Below are positions 1 through 8,549 of a stretch of DNA of 64,000 bases, piece by piece (positions within the stretch are counted from its first letter, which is position 1; each line of letters begins with the position of its first letter). The translations under genes were made by a program, and so were the position numbers. The notes beneath the pieces were generated by a model, which worked only from the letters and a program-made list of their open reading frames with translations, was not told the origin of the DNA and ran no database searches. Source of the stretch: Dyella mobilis (lineage in GTDB: Bacteria; Pseudomonadota; Gammaproteobacteria; Xanthomonadales; Rhodanobacteraceae); contig NZ_JADIKF010000040.1 of assembly GCF_016904945.1 (NCBI RefSeq), positions 1 through 64,000 of the forward strand. Direction: 5' to 3'.

Positions 1-120
1 CGTCGGTTGAATCTTCGTCCTCGCGCCACCCTGGACTACCACTGTCCCGCTGAAATGTTCATGCGCGCATTAGGACGTCATGATCTGGCGGATCAAATTG
101 ATGACGCACTTCTAGATTGA
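1..120 (+). CDS. IS30-family transposase, C-terminal end (partial)
   Basis: Only the last 39 codons lie in the window; the frame is open at base 1 and stops with TGA at 118-120. The visible peptide contains LNLRPRATLDY followed by PAEMF, which resembles the conserved C-terminal end of IS30-type DDE transposases (usually an N-x-RPRKxLG-x-x-TPxEVF pattern). Upstream catalytic residues are outside the window, so whether the element is intact cannot be judged. It ends just before a pair of strong hairpins and converges on the sensor kinase gene. The family is inferred from this short motif only. Confidence 0.6.
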   Translation, partial: RRLNLRPRATLDYHCPAEMFMRALGRHDLADQIDDALLD

Positions 121-130
121 CTCTGCCGTT

Positions 131-178
131 ACTTTCTCTTGGGCACCCAAGAGAAAGTGACCCGGTCCTTCAGGACCG
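131..178. terminator. Two consecutive hairpins between convergent genes
   Basis: Positions 131-143 (ACTTTCTCTTGGG) and 146-158 form a perfect 13-bp inverted repeat around a 2-nt loop. Positions 163-169 and 172-178 form a second 7-bp stem (CGGTCCT/AGGACCG). They sit between the transposase stop (120) and the kinase stop (279, other strand), fitting a bidirectional terminator. There is no clean T-tract. The sequence could instead be a dispersed repeat or an IS end. Confidence 0.5.
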
Positions 179-278
179 AAAGCTTTTCGCTTTTGCGTGC
201 CAAAAATCATCCGTAACGCATAACGCCAAAAAGCTTCAGGACTACGCCGCACCAACCACCCTACAAACCAGCCTCGCA

Positions 279-3200
279 TCAAGCTTGCGACAACCGTTGA
301 CCCAGCAGTCGACCAATACGACTCAGCAACACTTTCCCGTTGGCCGGCTTGAGCAGCGTATCGTTGAATTCCAGTTTTACGGAACTCTGCGGACGCTGCG
401 GCGGAAGCGACGAATAAAGCAGCACCGGCAAATGCGGATGGTCGCGCCGCACTCTCTGCAACAGCGCCCAGCCATCCATGCCCGGCATCACCTGATCCGT
501 GACGATCAAGCTCACCGCGCGTTGCTGCAACGAGGCAAGGGCCTGTTCGCCATTGGCGGCGGGAACGCTTTCGAAACCGAAACCGTCCAGCAGGTCGCAA
601 AGCATCTCCCTGCTTTGCTGCTGATCGTCGACGACCAGGATCACCTGCCCGGCGCCGCTGAATTCACTCGCATCGTCGTCGCCTTCGAGCAAGTCCGGCT
701 CCAGTTCGCTCTCTTCCGCTACCGGCACGTCCAGCACAAAGCCGAACCGGCTGCCGCCGCTCGGGCCAGCCTCGATATTCAGGCGGCTGTTCATGCGTTC
801 CAGCACCTGCGTGACGATGCTCAGGCCCAGGCCATAGCCGCTGAAGGATGTGGCATTGCTGCCGCGGGCAAACGGCAGCGACAGGTGCTCGCGATCGGAC
901 GGCTCGATGCCGATCCCGCTGTCTTCGACCACGAAATGAAGCCGTACGCGCCGCTCCTGCACGGACGCAGCGTTCACCGTGAACAGGATGTACCCATCGC
1001 TGGTGAACTTGGCGGCATTGCCGATCAAGTTCATCAATACCTGGCGCAAGCGCCGGAAATCCAGCTTTACCACCGCCGGAAGGCTTCCGGCGTACTGATA
1101 TTCAAAGCGATTGCCGCGATGCTCGGCCAGCAACCCGGCCTGTTCGACCAGGCCATGCAGAAAGGCATGCAGGTAGCCGGGCGACTCGACCAGTTCCAGG
1201 TCGGCGAGTTCGTCGCGGGAGAATTCCAGCAACTCGTCGATCAGATCCAACTGCTGCCGCACGCTGCTTTCGATCAGTCCCGGATAGTCGCGTTGAACAC
1301 TTCCCCCGCGCCATTGCCGCACGCAATCGATGATGCCGGCAAGCGGCGAGCGCAGGTCGTGGCTGATGCGTGCCAGCAGCATGCTGCGTGCACGCATGGC
1401 GTTCTGCAGCTGTCCGGTGCGCACCGCCACAGCCTGCTCCAGTTGCTCGGCATGTTTCACCAGCACCCGCACGCGCCAGCGCCAGGCCAGCACGATCACA
1501 GCCAGCAGCAATGAAGCCGCCGCTACGCCAGCAAGACCGCTGCGCCACCAAGGCGGGTTCAGCGTGAAGGCCAGACTGATCGGAGACGACACGCTGCGTT
1601 GGTTTTCGTCGACGGTTTCCAGCTCGAAACGGTAGTCTCCGGGAGGCAGCGCGGCGTAGCGCAACTCGCGCGCGGACGATTCCACCCAGTCGCTGTCGAT
1701 GCTCGACAGACGATAACGGAAGCGCACCGGACTGCCCGAGCTGTTGCCGAGCACGGCGAAGCGAAGCACCAGCGCCCCGGCCGCTTCGAAATCCGCCTGC
1801 CCGCCCTGTCGACCGAGTTCACGTCCGCCATATTGGGCCGACACCAGTCGGGGATGAATCTGCCGTGGCGCAAGCAGCTCATCCGGTTTGAGCAGATGGG
1901 TCAGTCCGATCGGCGAGCCTATCCACACCGATCCGTCATCGTCTGCATAGAAGGCGCCGTGATTGGTTTCGTCCCAGAGCAGGCCGTCGCGCGTGTCCAG
2001 GCGCGTCCAGCGCTCTCCGTCCAGCACGTCCACGCCGCTGTTGCCGCCCATCCACAGGCGTCCGCGATGATCGGTACGCAAAAAGTACACGCGGGAATCG
2101 GCTATCAGCGAATCGGCCACGGGCGCCACGCTCAAGCTGTCCGCATCGCCGACCTTGCTCACCAGCAGGCCCGGCTGCAGCGTACCCAGCCACAAGCGGC
2201 CATCGGGAGTGACTTGCACGCTCTCGTATCCGCTCGGGCTTTCCTGCGGCAGCACGTGCACCCTGCTCCACTGCCCGGCGGCATAACGGAACAATCCCGA
2301 ACTGCATGCCGCCCAGAGGCGGCCGTCGCCGTCTTCTGCCAGGTCCGAGCACATTGAGGTGGGAATCAGTCCCGGCGCCGCACGCTCCATCCCTCCGCTT
2401 TGCGGATCGACGCCATACAGGCCTCCCAGCGTGTATGCCCAGAATCGCCCATGGCTATCCTGGAAAGCGCCGCGAACCAGGAACGGCAGCGTGACCACCA
2501 AGCGGGTATCGCCCCGTGCGGGGTCGTAACGCAGCACGCGTCCGTCGAACAGGAAGTACCACACCGAGCCGTCTGCCGCAGCCAGCACCGTGCGTGCCTG
2601 CTGTGGCGGCGGCACCTTCAGCGGCCACGGTTTGGCGCGATCCTGGGACGGTTCGATCACGCTTCCGCCCCAGTCGTCGGCAACCCATACCGCGCCGGAG
2701 CGCGCGCGCGTGATCGACCAGATCAAGGTGCCGCTCAAGCCCTGCGCTGCGGTCCAGTTCTCCACGGCGTCGCGGCTGCTCCAATGCAGCAGGCCCCGGC
2801 CATAGGTGCCGATCCAGATGGTGTCGTCCTGATCCACGATCAAAGACGACACGCCCACCTTGGGCAAGCCGTCGTCGGTGCCGTACAGCTCCCAGCGCTG
2901 GCCATTCCAGCGCGCCAGGCCGAACAGGCTGCGGGTCAGCACGCGGCCTTCGCGATCCTGCACGATGTCGATGCTCGACGCGGCCACGTCGGCGCTGTTG
3001 CCGGGCATGTCGCGCGCAACGAATGCATCGCTGCCATTGGGCAATACGAGCACGCCATGCATGCCGCGCACCCACAGGCTGCCATCGCTGGCGCCGAGGA
3101 ATCCTACCCACTTGTCGGCCGGGACATTCGCGCTCGGGCCATAGCGGCGCAGTTGTTCGTTGCGCAAGCTGCACAGCTCGGTGCCGCAGCCGAACCAGGT

Positions 3201-3806
3201 CGTTCCGCGGCGATGAAATACCCCGTTGACCTTGCTAAGTTCGGGGATATCGCGCAATTGCTGGTCGCTGAAAGGCGAACGGATCTGCCAATGCCCCTGG
3301 GCATCCGTGCTCAGCAAAAACAGATGATTGCCGCTCACCAGCCAGGTACTACCGTCATCGTCGATCGCCAGCGTCTGCCCGCGATCGGTCACCAGCGGCT
3401 TGCCATTGGGGCGGACCCAGCCGAAATGCCCGTTCTCGCGCAATTGCAGGCCGGCGCGCGAACCCACCCACAAACGCCCTTTGGCATCCTCGGCGAAGCT
3501 GATGACTTCGGAAACCTGGAACCCCTCGTCCGCGCCGATCTGATCGAAGGCCATGCCATCGAATCGATACAGGCCCTTTTCGGTACCGACCCACACAAAC
3601 CCTTCACGATCCTGATAGAGACGAACGACCGAAAGACTGGTCAGCCCGCTAGCCTGGTCATAGCTCGTAAGCGGAAGCTGGGCGGCAAAGGCCGCGGACG
3701 GCAGCAGGCACAGCAGGCCCAGCCATGCCGCGCACGCGATGTGCCGCCAGCGCCCATGGCGCTGACCGGCAGTCGCGGCTATCGAAGTCACCCAATTGGT
3801 AAACAT
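279..3806 (-). CDS. Hybrid sensor histidine kinase with beta-propeller sensor and receiver
   Basis: A 1,175-aa one-component-style hybrid kinase. Residues 1-41 look like a signal peptide (hydrophobic AWLGLLCLLPSAAFA). About 45-650 carry repeated D-x-x-G-x-x-W-x-G units typical of two-component regulator propeller (Reg_prop) blades, followed by a Y_Y_Y-like segment (about 685-750) and a single membrane helix (about 752-775). The cytoplasmic part has the H-box SHDLRSP (His816), N-box LIGNAAKF, G1 DSGIGIE, G2 GYGLGLS, then a receiver with the acidic pair DD near 1060, phospho-acceptor Asp1104 (VTDQVMPGMDG) and Lys in LKPA. There is no fused DNA-binding domain, so it must signal to a partner not seen here. 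Chosen start: ATG with GGGGA about 4 nt upstream. In related systems such propellers sense periplasmic ligands, often carbohydrates; the ligand here is unknown. Confidence 0.9.
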   Translation of the reverse strand: MFTNWVTSIAATAGQRHGRWRHIACAAWLGLLCLLPSAAFAAQLPLTSYDQASGLTSLSVVRLYQDREGFVWVGTEKGLYRFDGMAFDQIGADEGFQVSEVISFAEDAKGRLWVGSRAGLQLRENGHFGWVRPNGKPLVTDRGQTLAIDDDGSTWLVSGNHLFLLSTDAQGHWQIRSPFSDQQLRDIPELSKVNGVFHRRGTTWFGCGTELCSLRNEQLRRYGPSANVPADKWVGFLGASDGSLWVRGMHGVLVLPNGSDAFVARDMPGNSADVAASSIDIVQDREGRVLTRSLFGLARWNGQRWELYGTDDGLPKVGVSSLIVDQDDTIWIGTYGRGLLHWSSRDAVENWTAAQGLSGTLIWSITRARSGAVWVADDWGGSVIEPSQDRAKPWPLKVPPPQQARTVLAAADGSVWYFLFDGRVLRYDPARGDTRLVVTLPFLVRGAFQDSHGRFWAYTLGGLYGVDPQSGGMERAAPGLIPTSMCSDLAEDGDGRLWAACSSGLFRYAAGQWSRVHVLPQESPSGYESVQVTPDGRLWLGTLQPGLLVSKVGDADSLSVAPVADSLIADSRVYFLRTDHRGRLWMGGNSGVDVLDGERWTRLDTRDGLLWDETNHGAFYADDDGSVWIGSPIGLTHLLKPDELLAPRQIHPRLVSAQYGGRELGRQGGQADFEAAGALVLRFAVLGNSSGSPVRFRYRLSSIDSDWVESSARELRYAALPPGDYRFELETVDENQRSVSSPISLAFTLNPPWWRSGLAGVAAASLLLAVIVLAWRWRVRVLVKHAEQLEQAVAVRTGQLQNAMRARSMLLARISHDLRSPLAGIIDCVRQWRGGSVQRDYPGLIESSVRQQLDLIDELLEFSRDELADLELVESPGYLHAFLHGLVEQAGLLAEHRGNRFEYQYAGSLPAVVKLDFRRLRQVLMNLIGNAAKFTSDGYILFTVNAASVQERRVRLHFVVEDSGIGIEPSDREHLSLPFARGSNATSFSGYGLGLSIVTQVLERMNSRLNIEAGPSGGSRFGFVLDVPVAEESELEPDLLEGDDDASEFSGAGQVILVVDDQQQSREMLCDLLDGFGFESVPAANGEQALASLQQRAVSLIVTDQVMPGMDGWALLQRVRRDHPHLPVLLYSSLPPQRPQSSVKLEFNDTLLKPANGKVLLSRIGRLLGQRLSQA

Positions 3807-4073
3807 TCGTCCCCATCCATAGCGAAAATCATCTAAAACCCCCTATGCGCACGGATGACGCACCCTTCAACGTGGACCGCAGGTTCACGAATCTACTGTC
3901 ACGCCGAACCTTGCGCGCACAGGCTCGCATCATAAATCCGCCACGCCCGCTTGTGATCTTTCTTGGTGTGTCGCAGCGGATCCTTGCAATGCCAGGGTGT
4001 CTCGTGATGTCTTCCCCTCCGGCAAGGTGGCTTTCAAAAAACACCTGCGCGCCAAAGTGAAGTAAGTTTCCCG

Positions 4074-5699
4074 ATGCTCAGCATCCTCCATCCCAAGTTC
4101 CGGACCATGTCCACCACATTCATCCGCACCTGTTGCTTCGTCCTCGCGCTGGCCGGCTCGTTGCCCGCAGCATCCGCATTGGCCTCCAATCCCGCACCCA
4201 TCGCAAACGTCGCGAGCGGGCGGTTATCGGGCATCTATGACGCCAGCATCGACTTGAACGAATTCAAAGGCATCCCGTATGCCGCGCCGCCGATCGGACC
4301 CCTGCGCTGGAAACCGCCGCAACCCGCGGCCGCGTGGCCCGGCGTGCGCCAAGCCGATCATTTCGGCCCGCGTTGCATGCAGCGCGCGATGTACAGCGAC
4401 ATGGTGTTTCGCTCCGACGGCGTAAGCGAAGACTGTCTGTATCTCAACGTGTGGGCGCCTGCGCACAGTGCGAGCGCAAAGCTGCCAGTGCTGGTGTATT
4501 TCTATGGCGGCGGGTTCACTGCAGGCGATGGTTCCGAACTGCGTTATGACGGCGCGAGCCTGGCCCAGCGCGGCATCGTCACGGTTACCGTCAATTATCG
4601 GCTGGACGTATTCGGTTTCCTCGCCTTGCCGGCGCTGGCCGCCGAGTCGCCCGAGCATGCTACCGGCAACTACGGCTTGCTCGACCAGAACGCAGCCCTG
4701 CGCTGGGTTCGACGCAATATCGCCGCTTTTGGCGGCGACCCTGGCAAGGTGACCATTGGCGGCGAGTCGGCCGGCTCCATGTCGGTGTCGGCGCAGATGG
4801 CCTCGCCGCTGTCCAAGGGACTGATGCAGCAAGCGATCGGCGAAAGCGGTGCGGTTCTGGGCAATCTCAAGCCAAGACCCTTGGCGCAGGCGGAGCGCGA
4901 AGGCAAGAACTTCGAACGCCTCGTCGGCGCACGCTCGCTGGAACAACTGCGCGCAACCAGCGCCGAAAGCCTGCTCAAGGTCGCCGGCAAAAAAAATGTG
5001 CCGGAGTTCATGCCGACCATCGACGGCTACTTTCTACCTCGCTCGCCCGAAGCCATTTTTCAGTCCGGCGACCAGGCGCACATTCCGCTGCTGGTCGGCT
5101 CGAACTCGCAGGAAGGCTATTACAAGAGCCTGCTGAACGACCGCGCGCCGACGCTTGCAAACTATCGCGCCGCCATGAAAAAGAAATGGGGTCGGCACGC
5201 TGCCGAGGCGCTGCAGCTCTACCCCGCCACCACCCAGGCCGACGTCGAAACTTCTGCCACCGCCTATGCCGGCGACGAGTTCATTGCGATGTCGACCTGG
5301 CGCTGGATGCAGGCGCAGCGCCAGACTGGAAACGCGCCGGTGTATTACTACTACTTCAACCAGCCGCGCCCGGCCAGACGCGACGGCAGCGCGGGGCCCG
5401 ATCCCGGCGCGGTGCACAGCGGCGAGATCGAATACGCGCTCGGCAACTTGCCCGGCAATGCCGTTTTTGCGTGGACGGCTACCGATCGCCGCGTGTCGGA
5501 TATCATGGAAGGCTACTGGGCAAATTTCATCAAGACTGGCGACCCCAACGGCGCCGGCCTGCCGAACTGGCCCGCTGCCACGAGCGATAACGGCGGCCTG
5601 ATGCGCCAGGTCATCGGCGCCGATACGCACGCGACCGTCGACAAGAACGCAACGCGTTACGAATTTCTCCAACGCATCCAGCCTGACGCACATCTCTGA
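4074..5699 (+). CDS. Secreted type B carboxylesterase
   Basis: A 541-aa alpha/beta-hydrolase of the carboxylesterase/lipase type B (para-nitrobenzyl esterase) family, hydrolysing carboxylic esters, probably in the periplasm or outside the cell. The N-terminus has a signal peptide (FVLALAGSLPAASALA). Visible motifs are the oxyanion-hole segment YGGGF (about 144-148), the nucleophile elbow GGESAGS (Ser232), the acid SNSQEG (Glu347) and the catalytic His in AVHSGE (His448), so the triad looks complete. The length is normal for the family. An alternative ATG at 4107 (residue 12) gives a cleaner signal peptide and may be the true start; neither has a strong ribosome site. It is divergent from the sensor kinase (267-bp gap) and followed at 57 bp by a dehydrogenase. 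The substrate is unknown. Confidence 0.88.
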   Translation: MLSILHPKFRTMSTTFIRTCCFVLALAGSLPAASALASNPAPIANVASGRLSGIYDASIDLNEFKGIPYAAPPIGPLRWKPPQPAAAWPGVRQADHFGPRCMQRAMYSDMVFRSDGVSEDCLYLNVWAPAHSASAKLPVLVYFYGGGFTAGDGSELRYDGASLAQRGIVTVTVNYRLDVFGFLALPALAAESPEHATGNYGLLDQNAALRWVRRNIAAFGGDPGKVTIGGESAGSMSVSAQMASPLSKGLMQQAIGESGAVLGNLKPRPLAQAEREGKNFERLVGARSLEQLRATSAESLLKVAGKKNVPEFMPTIDGYFLPRSPEAIFQSGDQAHIPLLVGSNSQEGYYKSLLNDRAPTLANYRAAMKKKWGRHAAEALQLYPATTQADVETSATAYAGDEFIAMSTWRWMQAQRQTGNAPVYYYYFNQPRPARRDGSAGPDPGAVHSGEIEYALGNLPGNAVFAWTATDRRVSDIMEGYWANFIKTGDPNGAGLPNWPAATSDNGGLMRQVIGADTHATVDKNATRYEFLQRIQPDAHL

Positions 5700-5756
5700 T
5701 GCAAGCCTGGCCGCATGCGGTGATGCTCATTGCCACCAAGCTCCAAGAGGTACCTC

Positions 5757-6473
5757 GTGACCACATCCCCAGATACATCCGCCACGTCGCGCAAAAGCGT
5801 GCTGTTGATCGGCGCATCGCGCGGTCTCGGCCATGCCATGGCCGAAGAATTCCTGAAGCGGGACTGGACCGTAACCGGAACCGTTCGAGGCCCGGCGACC
5901 CCGCTGCACGAGCTGTCGCAGCGTTATCCGCAACGCGTCGAGATCGAACATCTCGATATCACGCAGCAGGACCAGATCGCCGCGCTTCGCTCCCGCCTCG
6001 CCCACAGGGTATTCGACGTACTGTTCGTCAATGCCGGCATCACCAACAATCCCAGTGAAACGGTCGGCGAGGTGTCGACGGAAGAATTCACCCGCGTCAT
6101 GGTGACCAACGCGCTGAGCCCGCTGCGGGTGGTGGAAGCGCTGCACCCGCTGGTCGCCGACGACGGCATCATCGGGGTGATGTCCTCCGGCCAAGGCAGC
6201 GTCACCAACAACACCATGGGCATGCGAGAGGTGTACCGCGGCAGCAAGGCCGCCCTCAACACCTTCATGCGCAGCTTCGCGGCACGCCACCAGGCAAGCC
6301 GGCGCGCCATGGCGCTGATGGCGCCGGGCTGGGTCCGCACCGAGATGGGCGGGTCGGACGCCCCGCTGACCATCGAGGACAGCATTCCCAACCTGGTCGG
6401 CACACTCCTTGGCACGCAGGGCAAGCCCGGCCTGCAGTATCTCGACTATCTGGGGCGAACGGTTCCCTGGTAG
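5757..6473 (+). CDS. Short-chain dehydrogenase/reductase (SDR)
   Basis: A 238-aa classical-type SDR oxidoreductase. It shows the NAD(P)-binding glycine motif GASRGLG near the N-terminus, an NAG element (VNAGITN), the catalytic serine region (MSSGQGS) and Y-x-x-x-K as YRGSK. The GTG at 5757 is preferred because AAGAGG lies 6-7 nt upstream; a longer frame from a TTG at 5730 lacks such a site. The gene lies 57 bp after the esterase, so the two may be co-transcribed, but nothing fixes the substrate. Arg after the glycine motif may favour NADP(H), a weak inference. Confidence 0.85.
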   Translation: MTTSPDTSATSRKSVLLIGASRGLGHAMAEEFLKRDWTVTGTVRGPATPLHELSQRYPQRVEIEHLDITQQDQIAALRSRLAHRVFDVLFVNAGITNNPSETVGEVSTEEFTRVMVTNALSPLRVVEALHPLVADDGIIGVMSSGQGSVTNNTMGMREVYRGSKAALNTFMRSFAARHQASRRAMALMAPGWVRTEMGGSDAPLTIEDSIPNLVGTLLGTQGKPGLQYLDYLGRTVPW

Positions 6474-6612
6474 AGCGCCCCGTCCGACGAAAAGCGAACT
6501 CACTGTTTCGCCAGGAAGCCGATTCAGCCCGCCTCACCCTGGATATCATGGCAACCGCCCCCACCTGTTGGCGGGTTGCCGGGCCTTACGCGCCCATGAA
6601 GAGAAGCCGATC

Positions 6613-7269
6613 ATGACCGCCTCATGCGCACAAGTCGTTCCGCTCAAGGATGTGCCATCCGTGCGCACCGCTGCGCAGTTGCCGATCCATCTGGCCGACG
6701 GCCGCGAAGCCGCCAGCACCATTTACAGTTTCCATGGCCTCTCCGACGGCAAGGAACACGTGGCGCTGCGCTTCGGAAACGCCGATGCCGAGGCGCCGCT
6801 GGTCAGGCTCCACTCCGAATGCATGAGCGGCGACGTATTCGGCTCCGCCCGTTGCGACTGTGGCCCGCAACTGCAGGAATCGCTGCGCCGCCTGCACGAA
6901 GAAGGCGGCTACCTCCTCTATATGCGGCAGGAAGGCCGCGGCATAGGCCTGTACGGCAAGCTGGACGCCTATCGCCTGCAGGAACAAGGCCACGATACGT
7001 TCGAGGCCAATCGCGCACTCGGCCACGGCGATGACGAACGCGATTACACGGCTGCCGCCGACATGCTCAAGGCACTCGGCATTACGCGCATCACCCTGGT
7101 CACCAACAACCCGGAGAAGCGCCGGCAATTGCAGGCCCTGGGCATCGAGGTGGCCGCAGTCCAGCCCACCGGGCTGTTTTCCGGAAAACACAACCTGCGT
7201 TATCTGCAAGCCAAGGTGCGCCACACCCATCACACGCTTGCATTGCCCGAGACCGGCGCCGAAGCGTAA
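6613..7269 (+). CDS. ribA: GTP cyclohydrolase II
   Basis: A 218-aa GTP cyclohydrolase II that opens GTP to 2,5-diamino-6-ribosylamino-pyrimidinone 5'-phosphate, formate and pyrophosphate, the first step of riboflavin synthesis. Diagnostic motifs are HSECMSGDVFGS with a zinc-binding Cys set (Cys70, Cys81, Cys83 in ARCDCG), RQEGRGIGL (about 105-113) and TNNPEKRRQL. The length is that of a stand-alone RibA, not a RibBA fusion. The start is ATG 6613 with GAAGAGAAG just upstream; an in-frame extension to 6409 overlaps the SDR gene and is not conserved-looking. No FMN riboswitch was recognised in the 139-bp upstream gap. No other rib genes lie nearby. Confidence 0.93.
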   Translation: MTASCAQVVPLKDVPSVRTAAQLPIHLADGREAASTIYSFHGLSDGKEHVALRFGNADAEAPLVRLHSECMSGDVFGSARCDCGPQLQESLRRLHEEGGYLLYMRQEGRGIGLYGKLDAYRLQEQGHDTFEANRALGHGDDERDYTAAADMLKALGITRITLVTNNPEKRRQLQALGIEVAAVQPTGLFSGKHNLRYLQAKVRHTHHTLALPETGAEA

Positions 7270-7282
7270 CAAGGCATTCCGG

Positions 7283-7309
7283 GGACACGTGCCAAACCGG
7301 CACGCGTCC
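7283..7309. terminator. Hairpin between [13 protein letters not shown]A and acyltransferase genes
   Basis: Positions 7283-7293 (GGACACGTGCC) pair with 7299-7309 (GGCACGCGTCC) with one mismatch in 11 and a 5-nt loop. It lies 14 bp after the ribA stop and abuts the acyltransferase stop on the other strand, so it suits both as a bidirectional terminator. No T-tract follows. Confidence 0.5.
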
Positions 7310-8497
7310 TCAGATCGCGTCGCTGGATAGCACGCTCTTTACGCCACGCGCACCCGCCGCGCCTTTGACGAAGCGCATGCGCAGCCAGCGATTCAAGGGA
7401 TCTCCGCAGAATCGCGCCGCCAGCCAGGCCAATGCAGCCGACAAGACGAAAAACGCCGCAAGTATCGGCAGTTTGTGTTCCACCGTCATGTCCGCGCGCG
7501 GAATCCAGTCATACACAATGCCCAACACCACGATGTGGAACAGGTACAGCTCGTAGCTGTGCGCCCCGAGCCAGGTGAGCGGCCCTGCCGCCCGACGGAA
7601 CAACCCGCCCGCCGACAGACCGGAAACGGCGACGAGAAAGGCTGCCGCAGCGATACCCATGAAGGTGCCGCCGAGCGCCTCGTTGCCACTGATGCCGCGC
7701 ATATAGACCCAGCCCATCGCCACACAGGCCAGCACGGCGACGAGGTTTCCCGGAGCCTTGGCCAGTTTCAGCCGGCTTGCCACGATGGCCGCCACACAGC
7801 CGTAGGTGAGCATGTCCACGCATGCCAGATTGCCGTAGAGATAGAACAGCTCGTCGTCGCGGTGGATCTGGCGGTAAATCGGCGCAACCACCATCCCCAG
7901 GCAGGCCAGCACCACCAGTTGCCAGCGGCGGCGCGCAACCAACAGCAACAAGGGATACAACAGATAGAACACCTCTTCCACTGACAGCGACCAGTAGATG
8001 TTCATGGCGTAGTTGAAGTAGCCGACGCTCTCCATGAGGATGTTGTGCCAGAACGTCAACACGGAAAGATCGGCGATGACGAAGAAGCCGTTGCCCAGGC
8101 TTACGTGGTGCTTCGCGTTGGCGAAATTGGACAACCCCGCCAATCCCAATGCGGTGATGATCGCCAACGCGATCACCACCAGCGGATACAGCCGGAAAAA
8201 GCGCAGCTTGTAGAAATGCATCGCATCGATGCCAGCCAGCGTCTGGTAGCGCACCAGAATATTGGAGGTGATCAGAAAGCCGGAGATGACGAAGAAAATG
8301 TCGACGCCGTAGTTTCCGTTGTAAAACAGCGCGTGCAGCGTCGAAACGGGAATCCATTCCTGCAACGGGCTGGATACCAGCCGGTACGCCAGGTTGTAGT
8401 GCAGCAGCATCACCAGCAGGATCGACATTCCGCGCAGCGCGTCGATGTAGAGATTGCGGCTATCGCGCCGGATCCCCGAAACAGCGGCTTGATTCAT
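7310..8497 (-). CDS. Membrane acyltransferase, acyltransferase-3 (OafA/YrhL-like) family
   Basis: A 395-aa polytopic inner-membrane protein. The N-terminus reads YIDALRGMSILLVMLLHY, the typical first helix of acyltransferase-3 proteins with the R-G pair; ISGFLI follows around residue 70, another family hallmark, and about ten hydrophobic segments run to the C-terminus. Such enzymes transfer acetyl or other acyl groups to sugars, polysaccharides or lipids across the membrane; the acceptor is not predictable here. It lies 52 bp downstream of the tandem permease genes in the same direction and could be read with them. It has no SGNH domain. Confidence 0.85.
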   Translation of the reverse strand: MNQAAVSGIRRDSRNLYIDALRGMSILLVMLLHYNLAYRLVSSPLQEWIPVSTLHALFYNGNYGVDIFFVISGFLITSNILVRYQTLAGIDAMHFYKLRFFRLYPLVVIALAIITALGLAGLSNFANAKHHVSLGNGFFVIADLSVLTFWHNILMESVGYFNYAMNIYWSLSVEEVFYLLYPLLLLVARRRWQLVVLACLGMVVAPIYRQIHRDDELFYLYGNLACVDMLTYGCVAAIVASRLKLAKAPGNLVAVLACVAMGWVYMRGISGNEALGGTFMGIAAAAFLVAVSGLSAGGLFRRAAGPLTWLGAHSYELYLFHIVVLGIVYDWIPRADMTVEHKLPILAAFFVLSAALAWLAARFCGDPLNRWLRMRFVKGAAGARGVKSVLSSDAI

Positions 8498-8549
8498 CGA
8501 GTGTCAGTCCCTTGCCAGGCGCTCATGCCAGCCCATAGGCTGACATCCA

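Noticed and set aside
117..1514. 465-codon plus-strand frame opposite the sensor kinase
   Set aside because: It is antisense to the kinase with its clear histidine kinase and receiver motifs; no protein family features were seen.
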